40,811 nt of DNA from Streptomyces flaveus (GCF_014647675.1 NZ_BMPQ01000003.1:209121-249931); one strand, 5' to 3'; shown: positions 1-8,621, counted from the first letter of the stretch. Notes: generated by a model not told the origin, from the letters alone. Numbers and translations are program-made.

Positions 1-169
1 CACAGCCGTACCCCGGCAAGCCTCGAGATTTCCGTAAAACGCCGAAAACCTGCAAGCGCCACAATTCCCTAGAACCGTGAATCCATGGACCCGCCGATCC
101 GTAGCCCCAACAACAGACCTTCGTGAACCGAACTCCGTGAACCGATCCCAGTCACGCATCAAGGACGCC

Positions 170-1864
170 ATGAGCCAGCACTTCACCGACCCGGCCCCGG
201 CCCCCGCTTCGACGTCGGCTCTCGCCACCGTCGCCAGACACCGCGACTGGTGGCGGGACGCGGTGATCTACCAGGTCTATCCGCGCAGCTTCGCCGACAG
301 CAACGGCGACGGCATGGGCGACCTGGAGGGCGTACGTTCCCGACTCCCGTATCTGCGAGACCTCGGCGTCGACGCCGTGTGGCTCAGCCCCTTCTACGCC
401 TCGCCGCAGGCCGACGCCGGCTACGACGTCGCGGACTACCGGGCCGTCGACCCCATGTTCGGCAACCTGCTCGACGCGGACGCGCTGATCCGCGACGCTC
501 ACGGGCTGGGCCTGAGGATCATCGTCGACCTGGTGCCCAACCACTCCTCCGACCAGCACGAGTGGTTCAAGCGGGCGCTCGCCGAGGGGCCGGGCTCCCC
601 GCTGCGGGACCGCTACCACTTCCGCCCCGGCAAGGGCGCGAGCGGTGAACTCCCGCCCAACGACTGGGAGTCCATCTTCGGCGGACCCGCCTGGACCCGG
701 GTCACCGAGCCGGACGGCACGCCCGGCGAGTGGTACCTACACCTCTTCGCGCCCGAGCAGCCCGACTTCAACTGGGACCACCCGGCCGTCGGCGACGAGT
801 TCCGCTCGATCCTGCGGTTCTGGCTCGACATGGGCGTCGACGGCTTCCGTATCGACGTCGCCCATGGGCTGGTGAAGGCCGAGGGGCTGCCGGACCTGGG
901 CACGCGCGAGCAGGTGAAGCTGCTGAGCAACGATGTCATGCCGTTCTTCGACCAGGACGGCGTGCACGCCATCTACCGGCAGTGGCGCACGGTCCTCGAC
1001 GAGTACGCGGGCGCCCGCATCTTCGTCGCCGAGGCGTGGACACCGACCATCGAACGCACGGCCAACTACGTACGCTCCGACGAGCTGCACCAGGCCTTCA
1101 ACTTCCAGTATCTGAGCACCCATTGGGACGCGGCCGAGCTGCGCGCCTGCATCGACCGCACCCTCGACGCGATGCGCCCGGTGGGCGCCCCGGCCACCTG
1201 GGTGCTGTCCAACCACGACGTGACCCGGCACGCGACCCGGTTCGCCAACCCGGCCGGCCTCGGCACCCAGATCCGTACCGCCGGAGACCGCGAACTCGGC
1301 CTGCGCCGGGCGCGGGCGGCGACCCTGCTGATGCTGGCGCTGCCCGGATCGGCGTACATCTACCAGGGCGAGGAACTGGGCCTGCCGGACGTCGTCGACC
1401 TGGCGGACGAGGTGCGCCAGGACCCCGCGTACTTCCGGGGCGAGGGCCAGGACGGCTTCCGCGACGGCTGCCGGGTGCCGATCCCGTGGACGCGTACGGG
1501 ATCGTCGTACGGCTTCGGCGCCGGCGGCAGTTGGCTGCCGCAGCCCGCCGAGTGGGCCGAGCTGAGCATCGAGGCGCAGACCGGGGCCGAGGGCTCCACC
1601 CTGGAGCTGTACCGCTCGGCGATCGCCGTACGGCGCGAGCAGCCCGACCTCGGCGCCGGCGACCGCGTCGAGTGGCTGCAGGCACCCGAGGGCGTCCTCG
1701 CCTTCCGCCGCGGGGAGTTCGCCTGCACGGCGAACACCGGGAGCGACGCGGTGACCGTCCCGGCGTACGGCCGAGTCCTGCTCGCCAGCGGCGAGGTGAC
1801 GGTCACGGACGAGGGGGAGGCGAAGGTGCCGGGGGATACGACGGTTTGGTGGACGACGGGCTGA
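170..1864 (+). CDS. aglA: GH13 alpha-glucosidase (maltose/oligo-glucoside hydrolase)
   Basis: Cytoplasmic glycoside hydrolase family 13 enzyme of the alpha-glucosidase/oligo-1,6-glucosidase group, expected to release glucose from imported maltose and short malto-oligosaccharides. The start WWRDAVIYQVYPRSFADSNG is typical of the group. The catalytic triad is visible: nucleophile D229 in GFRIDVAHG, acid/base E288 in FVAEAW and D350 in LSNHDVTRH. Length is 564 aa, normal for the family, with no signal peptide. I chose ATG 170 because AAGGA lies just upstream; the frame also stays open to an ATG at 77, whose extra 31 residues are not family-like. In Streptomyces this gene usually follows malEFG, which would lie left of the window (inference). 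A short hairpin follows the stop. Confidence 0.92.
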   Translation: MSQHFTDPAPAPASTSALATVARHRDWWRDAVIYQVYPRSFADSNGDGMGDLEGVRSRLPYLRDLGVDAVWLSPFYASPQADAGYDVADYRAVDPMFGNLLDADALIRDAHGLGLRIIVDLVPNHSSDQHEWFKRALAEGPGSPLRDRYHFRPGKGASGELPPNDWESIFGGPAWTRVTEPDGTPGEWYLHLFAPEQPDFNWDHPAVGDEFRSILRFWLDMGVDGFRIDVAHGLVKAEGLPDLGTREQVKLLSNDVMPFFDQDGVHAIYRQWRTVLDEYAGARIFVAEAWTPTIERTANYVRSDELHQAFNFQYLSTHWDAAELRACIDRTLDAMRPVGAPATWVLSNHDVTRHATRFANPAGLGTQIRTAGDRELGLRRARAATLLMLALPGSAYIYQGEELGLPDVVDLADEVRQDPAYFRGEGQDGFRDGCRVPIPWTRTGSSYGFGAGGSWLPQPAEWAELSIEAQTGAEGSTLELYRSAIAVRREQPDLGAGDRVEWLQAPEGVLAFRRGEFACTANTGSDAVTVPAYGRVLLASGEVTVTDEGEAKVPGDTTVWWTTG

Positions 1865-1878
1865 CAGCTCGCTCTCCG

Positions 1879-1909
1879 GGGCCCGCCGCCCGAACCAGGC
1901 AGCGGGCCC
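1879..1909 (+). terminator. Hairpin downstream of aglA
   Basis: Inverted repeat with 8-bp arms GGGCCCGC (1879-1886) and GCGGGCCC (1902-1909), 15-nt loop, beginning 14 bp after the aglA stop. There is no U-tract, as is common for Streptomyces terminators. Confidence 0.5.
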
Positions 1910-1985
1910 TGAAGGTCAACCGCAAGCCATTGCGATCTCCGGACCGCGAGGGCGGGCCTCAGTGGGCGACGGGCGGCGCAACCCG

Positions 1986-2024
1986 CTTGTATAGGTGGAC
2001 TTATAAGAAGTGCACCTATACAAG
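1986..2024. promoter_or_regulatory. AT-rich 12-bp inverted repeat with central palindrome
   Basis: Perfect arms CTTGTATAGGTG (1986-1997) and CACCTATACAAG (2013-2024) flank a 15-bp centre that holds another palindrome, CTTATAAG (2000-2007). The AT-rich core is out of character with the GC-rich surroundings and resembles a GntR-type operator in style. It lies between the 3' ends of aglA and the Nudix fragment, at the left edge of the accessory segment, so it could instead act as a bidirectional terminator or be a remnant of a lost gene's promoter. Confidence 0.45.
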
Positions 2025-2044
2025 AGGACGACGGCGGTTCCGGC

Positions 2045-2574
2045 TTACGCGACCGGCACTCCGTCCCGGAGGTACCGTGCCCGGCCGCCGGCGAGGGCAT
2101 CCAGCGCGGCGGCGAAGCGGCGGCCGATACGGGCTCCGAGCATCCGAGGTGCCTGTGCCGGCGCAACAAAGGCGACCTCGGACAACTCTCCGTCTCGAGG
2201 CCTCAGTTGGTCGGCCTGCTCTTGGCTGATGGTGCCGCCGTCGAAGATGAACGCGAGTTGGTCATCCCAGGGGCCGTGCGGCGCCACCCAGTCCACCACC
2301 AGTAGCCCGTGCAGGGTCACACCCTCAGACCGAGTTCTTCCATCAGCTCCCGCTCGACCGTCCGCTCCGGCGGCTCGCTCCCCTCCGCCATTCCTCCGGG
2401 CATGTCCCAGTCCGGCTTATAGGTGGGGTTCACCAGCAGCACCCGCCCGGCCGGATCACGCAACAGCACGTCAACGGCGACCCGCTTACGGGCCTGCTTG
2501 GCGTTGCCCTCCGCAAGGTAGGCGTTCCAGGCCTCCGGGTCTGCGGGGGTGGGGGTATCTGCGGTGCGCCTCAT
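2045..2574 (-). pseudogene. Nudix hydrolase, split by a 2-base frameshift
   Basis: Nudix enzymes cleave nucleoside diphosphates linked to another moiety. The upstream part (2574-2317, 85 aa) has a complete Nudix box: GMAEGSE, then R-E-L-M-E-E-L-G-L, preceded by the strand typical of the fold. It stops right after ELGLRV. The rest of the domain (LLVVDWVAPHGPWDDQLAFIFDGG...) continues in another frame, 2320-2045. Removing two bases of the GTGTG run near 2318-2321 joins the halves without losing a residue. I read this as a frameshifted single gene. A coupled two-polypeptide arrangement through the GTGA overlap is the alternative, as is a sequencing error. The ATG at 2574 overlaps the stop of the upstream regulator remnant (ATGA), so the two once formed an operon. 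Confidence 0.75.
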
Positions 2575-2945
2575 TCGGGGGTGCCTCCCGGTGATGTCGG
2601 GATGATGTTGGCCAGCAGGAGCATTCTGGCGCGTCGTGCGTCGTCAAAGCGCACCAGGTACTCACGCACCGGCCCGTACGCCTTGTGCCGCTCCAGCAGG
2701 TGCCGGAGGCCGTCGAGTTGGCGTACCACGCGGATGGAACCGAGCGTGGGGCTGGTGCTGAGCAGGTCGTGACCGACGCTCACGGCGGCGTCCAGGTCGC
2801 CGCGCCGTACGTGGATGTCCACCAGCGTGATCCTGCTCAAGGCCAGAGAGCGGGTGCGGCCCGCCTCCCGCAGGATCATGGCCTCTTCCGCATGGCTGCT
2901 GCTCGCGGCGATGTGCGCCGCCAAGGGCAAGTCATCAGAGGCACG
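2571..2945 (-). pseudogene. C-terminal remnant of a TPR-type transcriptional regulator
   Basis: About 122 residues resembling the end of the XRE/TPR regulators that commonly sit upstream of Nudix genes in Streptomyces: helical TPR-like segments containing RTRSLALSRITLVDIHVRRG, then DLDAAVSVGHDLLSTSPTLG, ending VREYLVRFDDARRARMLLL. The N-terminal helix-turn-helix and most TPRs are missing. Recognisable sequence begins at about 2940, exactly where the MFS gene ends, which marks a recombination junction. The open frame continues to 3074 but that part is MFS antisense-frame sequence without family likeness. Probably non-functional. Confidence 0.65.
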
Positions 2946-4485
2946 GGCGAGGGGGAGTGCGCCGAACGCTGCTTTCTTCGGCGGCGTCTTGGGCCAGGGG
3001 CTCCGCGTCGGCATCGCCTGTGTTGGGGAGGGTTCTCGGTATCCAGCGCAGGGCGAGGATGCCAAGTGCGCCATGGAGGATGCCGGCGGTGATGGCAGCG
3101 GCGTGCAGACCGTTGACGAAGGCGGTCTTCGCGTTGCCCATCACCGCGGGTGCGAGGTCTGGGATCTGGAGTGTCTCGTCGAGGGTGTCGGCGAGGTCTG
3201 GTCCATGGAGCCTGAAGATCAGGGCGGCGAGCGAGCCGAGGAGTGCGATGCCGAGGGCGTTGCCGATCTCGTTGCTGGTTTCGGCGATCGCGGCTGCGGA
3301 TCCGGCGCGTTCTGTGGGAACCGCGGCGACGGCGGTGTCGGCGACAACACTGAAGGAGATGCCGTAGCCGATACCGGCGATGACCGTAGATGCGATGTAC
3401 CAACCGATCCCGCCGGAGACGCCGGTGGGCAACAGCAGGAGCAGACCTGTGGCGACGCAGAAGTGGCAGGTGATGAGCGCTGCTCGTTTGCCGATACGCC
3501 CGACCAGTGCCGGTGTGACGATGCAGGTGACGGTGAGCACAGCGGCGCCTGGGAGCGCGAGGAGAGCTGCGTGCAGGACGGACAGTCCAAGGACGGATTG
3601 GAGGTAGATGCCGGCGAGGTATGCGGCTGCCGACCATGCGGCCAGAGGCAAAAGTCCCGTGATGATCGCGATCGTGAACACCCGGTCGCGGAACAGACGG
3701 AAGTCGATCAGCGGGTGCTCGAGGCGGCGCTGCCGCCGGGCGAACCACCCCAGAATGATGATGCCGGCGACCCCTGTGACCGCTGGCGTTGCAGTCAGCC
3801 CCTTCGCGACAGCGTGCTTGATCGCGTAGACGGTCAGCAGGAGGCCCGCAGCGGAGAGCAGGACACTCAAGGCGTCGACGCGACCGGGCCGGGTGGCGCG
3901 TACCTCACGGAGCAGGATCGGGGCAAGAATCAGGAACAGCAGGACGACGGGGAGATTGATCAGGAAGACCGATCCCCACCAGAACCTGCTCAGCAGCTGT
4001 CCGCCGACGACCGGACCGATCGCGAACCCGGCTGCGAAGGCGGCTGCGAAGATCCCGATCGCCTGCGCTCGTCGGCGTGGGTCGGTGAACAGTTCGCTGA
4101 GTACCGCCAGCGCCGACGGCAGCAGCGTGGCACCGGCCACGCCCATCAGCGCCCGGAAGACGACCAGCAGTTCCGGGCTCGTCGCGAACGCCGCTCCTGC
4201 CGAGCCGACACCGAACACCGCCGCGCCGATCACCAGCAGTTTCAGTCGGCCGTACCGGTCGCCGATGCTGCCGAACGCGATGAGTAACGACCCGACCGCG
4301 AATCCGTAGATGTCCAGGATCCACAAGGCCTCGTCGGCAGTCGGTGACAGAGCCTCGGTGACCTTGGGCATCGCCAGGAACAGGACCGACCCGTCCATCG
4401 CCACCAGCAGTACCGGGCCGAGTATCACCAGCAGACCGAGCCACGCCCGCAGATCGGGCGAGTGAGAAACGCGCTGTTCATCCAT
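2935..4485 (-). CDS. MFS multidrug exporter, DHA2 (14-TMS) type
   Basis: A 516-aa integral membrane protein of the major facilitator superfamily, drug:H+ antiporter-2 group (EmrB/QacA-like). It starts with ATG 4485 (MDEQRVSHSP) followed by the first membrane span LLVILGPVLLVAMDGSVLFL, and shows the loop motif GSIGDRYGRLKLL between spans 2 and 3 and GPVVGGQLL in the span-5 antiporter motif region. About 14 hydrophobic segments are visible, as expected. It is divergent from the MmyB-type regulator at 4588 with 102 bp between starts, the usual arrangement for a regulator controlling its own efflux pump. The substrate cannot be deduced. The open frame extends upstream to 5358 but that is antisense to the regulator. 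Confidence 0.9.
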   Translation of the reverse strand: MDEQRVSHSPDLRAWLGLLVILGPVLLVAMDGSVLFLAMPKVTEALSPTADEALWILDIYGFAVGSLLIAFGSIGDRYGRLKLLVIGAAVFGVGSAGAAFATSPELLVVFRALMGVAGATLLPSALAVLSELFTDPRRRAQAIGIFAAAFAAGFAIGPVVGGQLLSRFWWGSVFLINLPVVLLFLILAPILLREVRATRPGRVDALSVLLSAAGLLLTVYAIKHAVAKGLTATPAVTGVAGIIILGWFARRQRRLEHPLIDFRLFRDRVFTIAIITGLLPLAAWSAAAYLAGIYLQSVLGLSVLHAALLALPGAAVLTVTCIVTPALVGRIGKRAALITCHFCVATGLLLLLPTGVSGGIGWYIASTVIAGIGYGISFSVVADTAVAAVPTERAGSAAAIAETSNEIGNALGIALLGSLAALIFRLHGPDLADTLDETLQIPDLAPAVMGNAKTAFVNGLHAAAITAGILHGALGILALRWIPRTLPNTGDADAEPLAQDAAEESSVRRTPPRPCL

Positions 4486-4587
4486 GCCCCGACGGTGCGA
4501 CGCCGTCCACTCGGCAACCAGACCCGCGTCATGGGTACACCTCGTAGGGACACCCGGACAGGAACCTTGCCGCCTACGCTCGGAGCC
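4486..4587. promoter_or_regulatory. Divergent promoter region of MFS exporter and MmyB regulator
   Basis: 102 bp separating two divergent starts. It must hold both promoters and probably the operator of the MmyB-type regulator. I see no strong palindrome. Confidence 0.5.
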
Positions 4588-5517
4588 ATGGAGCTCGAGA
4601 GCCTCGGGGCGTATCTCAAGACCCGCCGCGACCGGATCACCCCCGTCGACGTTGGACTGCGCACCTACGGCACCACCCGCCGCGTACCGGGCCTGCGCCG
4701 CGAGGAACTCGCCCAACTCGCCGGTGTGAGCGCCGGCTACTACACCAGGTTGGAACAAGATCAGGCCGGTACTGCCTCCCAACAGGTCCTCGATGCGCTC
4801 GCCCGCGTGCTCCAGCTGGATCCGGCCGAGACAGCCCACCTGCACAACCTCGCCCGTCAGCCCGCCACACCACGCCTGGTCCGTCCTCGCCCTGAAAGGC
4901 CGCACCCACGAGTACTGGCGCTCCTGGCGTCCCTGGGTGAGACCACGCCGGCTGTCGTGCTCGGCCGCCGCGGCGACGTGCTGGCCTGGAACTGCACCGG
5001 ACAGGCCCTCGTCGCAGAACACGTCGACTTCGACGCGCCCCACGAACTCGCGCGACGGCCGTCCATCCCCCGGATGTTCTTCCTTGACCCGCTCACCCGC
5101 GACTTGCACCGGAACTGGGACGAACTCGCGCGAATCCATGTCGCTTACCTGCGGCTCACCGCGGGCCGGTATCCCACCGACGCCCGGTTGGCGGAACTGA
5201 TCGGCGAACTCGCCATGCACAGCAGGGACTTCGCCGCGCTTTGGGCTACAGGCGATGTCGCAGACTGCACGGTGGGCACCATGCGCCTGCAACACCCGAC
5301 CGTCGGAGGGGTCGACGTCGATTACCAGGTGTGGCTCCAGCCCGACAGTCCCGACCACCGGCTCGAGATCTACACACCCAACGACACCGCCTCGGCCGAC
5401 GCGCTACGACTGTTGTCCAACCAAGCCGCTGATCGGCAGGAAGCCGAGGTCGCCTACTCGCGCGTCGCACCCTCCGGCCACAACACGTGTACCGGGACCC
5501 CGTTCCGCTGGGCGTAG
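4588..5517 (+). CDS. XRE/MmyB-type transcriptional regulator
   Basis: A 309-aa DNA-binding protein. The N-terminal helix-turn-helix has the MmyB-family signature RRVPGLRREELAQLAGVSAGYYTRLEQ (about residues 32-58), followed by a ligand-binding half with WNCTGQAL, FFLDPLTRDL, and RIHVAYLRLTAGRYPTDARL. Such proteins usually repress a neighbouring oxidoreductase or efflux gene; here the divergent MFS exporter is the obvious target. ATG 4588 begins MELESLGAYLKTRRD, the family's usual start. The last ~20 residues (from about SRVAPSGHN) are antisense to the 3' end of the SLOG gene and look like read-through past a junction, so the native C-terminus may have been lost. Confidence 0.88.
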   Translation: MELESLGAYLKTRRDRITPVDVGLRTYGTTRRVPGLRREELAQLAGVSAGYYTRLEQDQAGTASQQVLDALARVLQLDPAETAHLHNLARQPATPRLVRPRPERPHPRVLALLASLGETTPAVVLGRRGDVLAWNCTGQALVAEHVDFDAPHELARRPSIPRMFFLDPLTRDLHRNWDELARIHVAYLRLTAGRYPTDARLAELIGELAMHSRDFAALWATGDVADCTVGTMRLQHPTVGGVDVDYQVWLQPDSPDHRLEIYTPNDTASADALRLLSNQAADRQEAEVAYSRVAPSGHNTCTGTPFRWA

Positions 5518-5930
5518 GACACCACGTCAGCCGTGCCGCCGTATCCCCACGCCGGTTTTCCGTCCCATACAGCGAACAGTTCGTCGGCCAGGCCGACGAG
5601 GATCTCACTGCCTGCCATATGCGCTTGAGAGTCTGAAGCCGTCATGCCGGTGTGGTGCACTTCTGCCGCCCGGCGCACCAACTCGTCATAGACCGGCCAG
5701 TGGCTTTCCGGCAGGCCCTCGCGGTATTGCTCGGCGGGTACGACGACTTCGAGGCTTCCCCCGTGCTCGAGTACCGCTTCGGCGAACCACGCATCCGGAC
5801 CGTCGGCGATGCACGAGATCCCGACCAACTCGGTTGCGTCGAACTCGCGAATGGCCTCTGCGAGAAGCTGCCGAACCCGCTGCTCGACCTCTCGGCTCAG
5901 CCCGCGGTGTCCGGTGATCCCGACGCGCAT
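5454..5930 (-). CDS. SLOG-fold (Rossmann-like nucleotide-binding) protein
   Basis: A 158-aa soluble protein with the N-terminal MRVGITGHRGL motif, DGPDAWFAE and the phosphate-binding GYGGTADVV segment near the C-terminus, all typical of the SLOG/DprA-like nucleotide-sensor superfamily. Its exact ligand is unknown. ATG 5930 is preceded by GGAGGAAG. It lies 18 bp downstream of a TPR-regulator remnant on the same strand, a pairing often seen in Streptomyces. Its 3' end overlaps the MmyB regulator by 64 bp tail-to-tail. Confidence 0.75.
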   Translation of the reverse strand: MRVGITGHRGLSREVEQRVRQLLAEAIREFDATELVGISCIADGPDAWFAEAVLEHGGSLEVVVPAEQYREGLPESHWPVYDELVRRAAEVHHTGMTASDSQAHMAGSEILVGLADELFAVWDGKPAWGYGGTADVVSYAQRNGVPVHVLWPEGATRE

Positions 5931-5948
5931 GGACGCTTCCTCCCACAG

Positions 5949-6640
5949 CTACAGGTAGACGCCGTGAAGGCGTTCATCGAAGTCGCGCACCACCTTGGGC
6001 GGCGACGTCAGCGACAGCGACCGGCGCACCGCGCGTGAGCGCTCCACGATCCGGCCAGAACGGTACTGGAGGCCTGTGTCCAGTGCCCTGGACGCCAGGG
6101 CGAACGCGGCCTCGATTCTTCCGGCCGCAAGATGGCCGGCGGCCAAGTCCAGGACGACCAACGCCCGTTGTTTCGCGTGTCCGGAAGCCAGCGCTTCGAC
6201 GTCATCGCCGAGTACCCATTCCGCGAGGCCGAGACGGGCACCACAGGTGACGCGGCAGGCGGCCACCTTGTTCGCGTCGAAATGGAAGACCCACGGCCAC
6301 GGTGGCGGCTCTTCATGCGCGATTTTCTCCGCCACTGCCCTGCTCCGCGTCAGCGCGCGGTCAGCGGCACGCCGGTCACCGATCGCTGCGTGAGCGAGCG
6401 CGTCAACGGAGCACATCCATGCATCAGCCACTGCCGGGCGTTGCTCGCCCAGGTACCGTAGTGCACTCCGCGCGAGGTTGAGCGCCTGCGCACCATTCCC
6501 GGCGTGCGCCTCGAACTGCGCGAGGCTGCCGGCCTGATACGCCGCAAGCAGCGGATCTTGTGCGGAGCGTGCCGCCCGGATCGCCGAGCCATACCAAGAT
6601 CGCGCCGACCCAAGGTCGCCCAGGTCCGACCTCCCGGAGA
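5949..6640 (-). pseudogene. C-terminal part of a second TPR-type regulator
   Basis: About 230 residues of TPR-like helices (GSARSWYGSAIRAARSAQDP, AALRYLGEQRPAVADAW region, LDLAAGHLAAGRIEAAFALA) ending DFDERLHGVYL. This is the C-terminal ligand/partner half of an XRE-TPR regulator. The DNA-binding N-terminus is absent: family-like sequence begins at about 6638, immediately beside the ATG of the opposing methyltransferase at 6651. The open frame extends to 6755 but those ~39 residues are antisense to the methyltransferase. Either a truncated pseudogene or, less likely, a shortened protein using an internal start. Confidence 0.65.
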
Positions 6641-6650
6641 GGAAGACGGG

Positions 6651-6899
6651 ATGAACGACAAGGAGTTGAGGGCACGGCTCGTCGAACGGCTGACGGACAG
6701 CGGGCATCTGCGTACCGAGCCTTGGCGAGCGGCGGTGTCTGCGGTTCCGCGCCATGAGTTCCTTCGCGGGGGCTTCTTCCAGCAGGTCGACGGTTCCACG
6801 CCCACGGCTTGGGCTCCGGTCATGCCGGACGATCCGCGGTGGCTGGAGAGGTGTTACCGGGACTCTTGCGGAAAGCCCCGGCGTTCACGCCGGGGATGA
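6651..6899 (+). pseudogene. 5' stub of a protein-L-isoaspartate-type methyltransferase, cut by an IS element
   Basis: Starts with ATG 6651 after GGAGAGGAAG. About 70 residues (MNDKELRARLVERLTD, SAVPRHEFLRG, DDPRWLERCYRDS) match the start of PCMT-like methyltransferases, including the kind found in FxLD-type peptide clusters. The family is normally about 200 aa or longer in its catalytic part. The SAM-binding domain is gone because IS sequence begins at about 6865-6875; the frame then runs to a stop at 6899 inside the element. No remaining part is found on the far side of the element, so a deletion accompanied or followed the insertion. Confidence 0.75.
6876..6895. repeat. Left-end subterminal hairpin of the IS element
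   Basis: Perfect 8-bp stem CCCCGGCG / CGCCGGGG with loop TTCA. In this family such hairpins are recognised by TnpA on single-stranded DNA. Confidence 0.75.
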
Positions 6900-6929
6900 A
6901 TGCGTCTTGAGATTGCTCTGACGTGCGCG

Positions 6930-7346
6930 TTAGAGCGGACGTTGTTGCTGCTCGATGTACTGACGGACGATCGCCAACGGCGCCCCGCCGCACGATGCGG
7001 AGAAATATGAGGGCGACCACAGGTGCCCGTGCAGGATGGCGCCGTTGATCCGGCCGGTGAACTCCTGCCGTATCCGGCGGGCGGAGACACCCTTGAGGCT
7101 GTTGACCAGCTTCGAGACGGCCACCTTGGGCGGGTAGTGCACCAACAGGTGGACGTGATCGCGTTCGCCGTTGAACTCCTTCAGCTCCGCTCCGAAGTCC
7201 TCGCACACCTTGCGCATGACCTCTTCGCAGCGTGTCAGCATCTCGTCATTGAAGACTCCACGCCGGTACTTCGTCACAAAGACCAAGTGCACATGCATCG
7301 CCGAAACAACGTGCCTGCCACGCCTGTAGTCGTCCTGCTCATCCAT
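6930..7346 (-). CDS. tnpA: IS200/IS605-family Y1 transposase TnpA
   Basis: 138 aa, the usual size. It is a single-strand DNA transposase that nicks and rejoins with one tyrosine. The HUH metal motif is H64-V-H66 in RDHVHLLVHYPP and the nucleophile is Y130 in IVRQYIEQQ. The N-terminus has the family motif HLVFVTKYRRGVF. Start ATG 7346; its start is 27 bp from the divergent tnpB start. All expected catalytic residues are present, so it may be active. The open frame continues far upstream but that part is antisense to tnpB. Confidence 0.92.
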   Translation of the reverse strand: MDEQDDYRRGRHVVSAMHVHLVFVTKYRRGVFNDEMLTRCEEVMRKVCEDFGAELKEFNGERDHVHLLVHYPPKVAVSKLVNSLKGVSARRIRQEFTGRINGAILHGHLWSPSYFSASCGGAPLAIVRQYIEQQQRPL

Positions 7347-7373
7347 GAGACCAATCGTAGTAGGATCTTGGCC

Positions 7374-8621
7374 GTGCAGCTCCGCTACAACTACCGGGCC
7401 TACCCGGACGCCACCCAACGCCGTGCGCTGGCGAGCGCGTTCGGGTGCGCCCGCGTGGTGTGGAACGACTGCCTGCGCGACCGCAAGGAAGCGCACGCGG
7501 CGGGGCTGCCGTATGTGAAGTCGGCCGAGCTGTCCCGACTTCGCATCACCCAGGCCAAGCGCACCGAGGAACGGGCCTGGCTCGTCGACGTGTCGGCGGT
7601 CGTCCTGCAACAGTCCCTGCGGGACCTGGACACCGCCTACAAGAACTTCTTCGACTCGATTCTGGGCAAGCGGCAGGGCCGCAAGGTCGGCCCTCCCCGC
7701 TACAAGTCGAAGAAGGACACCCGGCAGTCGATCCGCCTCAACACCAACGCCTTCTCCCTGAAGGAGAACGGCACCGTATACGTGGCCAAGGTCGGCAACC
7801 TCAAGGTCAAGTGGTCCCGCAGGCTGCCGGCCGCGCCCACCTCCCTGACCGTCACCAAAGACAACTGCGGCCGGTACTTCCTCAGCTTCGTCGTGGACAC
7901 CGAGCCGGACACCCTCCCCGAGGTGGAGGCAGAGGCAGGTATCGACCTCGGCCTGTCCGCCTTCGCGGTCCTGTCCGACGGCCGGAAGATCGACAGCCCC
8001 CGCTTCCTGCGCCGGGCCGAGAAGAAACTCAGGCGCCTTCAGCGGGAGCTGTCCCGCAAGGTCAAGGGATCGAAGAACCGGGCCAAGGCCCGTCTCAAGG
8101 TCGCACGCCAGCACGCCAAGGCGGCGGACCGGCGCCGGGACTGGCACCACAAGGCATCCACACAGATCATTCGCGACAACCAAGCGGTGTACGTGGAAGA
8201 CCTCGCGGTGTCCGGCCTCGGCCGTACCCGGCTCGCCAAGTCCGTGCACGACGCGGGATGGTCCGCGTTCGTCGGCATGCTGGAGTACAAGGCGGCTCTG
8301 CACGGCCGCACCTTCGCCAAGGTGGACCGTGCTTTCCCGTCCTCTCAGGTCTGTTCGGCCTGCGGATTTCGGGACGGCCCCAAACCCCTGCATGTCCGGG
8401 AGTGGACGTGCGGGGCCTGTGGCACCGTGCACGACCGCGACCACAACGCAGCACGTAACGTCCTCTTCGAGGGACGCCGTATCGTCGCCGCCGGACGGGC
8501 GGAGACGCTAAACGCCTCGTGGAGCGCCGGTAAGACCAGGACGAAAGTCCCGGCACAGCGCGGTGAAGCAGGAAGCCCCCGGAAGGGCCCGACGGCCCAG
8601 GCCGGAATCCCTGGACTTTAG
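7374..8621 (+). CDS. tnpB: RNA-guided endonuclease TnpB
   Basis: 415 aa. TnpB proteins are RNA-guided DNA nucleases related to Cas12. The RuvC residues are present: D191 in GIDLGLSAF, E275 in VYVEDLAV and D356 in HDRDHNAARN. A zinc-ribbon with C-SA-C and C-GA-C pairs sits between the last two. The N-terminus RYNYRAYPDATQRRAL is typical. I chose GTG 7374 because it gives the usual family start and lies just beyond the divergent tnpA start. The 3' end of the gene runs into the element's right end, where the guide (omega) RNA is normally encoded. Confidence 0.92.
   Translation: MQLRYNYRAYPDATQRRALASAFGCARVVWNDCLRDRKEAHAAGLPYVKSAELSRLRITQAKRTEERAWLVDVSAVVLQQSLRDLDTAYKNFFDSILGKRQGRKVGPPRYKSKKDTRQSIRLNTNAFSLKENGTVYVAKVGNLKVKWSRRLPAAPTSLTVTKDNCGRYFLSFVVDTEPDTLPEVEAEAGIDLGLSAFAVLSDGRKIDSPRFLRRAEKKLRRLQRELSRKVKGSKNRAKARLKVARQHAKAADRRRDWHHKASTQIIRDNQAVYVEDLAVSGLGRTRLAKSVHDAGWSAFVGMLEYKAALHGRTFAKVDRAFPSSQVCSACGFRDGPKPLHVREWTCGACGTVHDRDHNAARNVLFEGRRIVAAGRAETLNASWSAGKTRTKVPAQRGEAGSPRKGPTAQAGIPGL

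Noticed and set aside
1..169. Direct CGTGAACCG repeats before aglA as an operator
   Set aside because: The copies are short, irregular and overlap a region that could be the 3' flank of an upstream gene; no palindrome or MalR-like motif is convincing.
2815..4287. 490-residue plus-strand open frame
   Set aside because: Antisense to the MFS exporter, highly charged composition without any recognised domain.
6930..8444. 504-residue minus-strand open frame
   Set aside because: Only its last 138 residues (from 7346) are TnpA; the rest is antisense to tnpB and has no family likeness.
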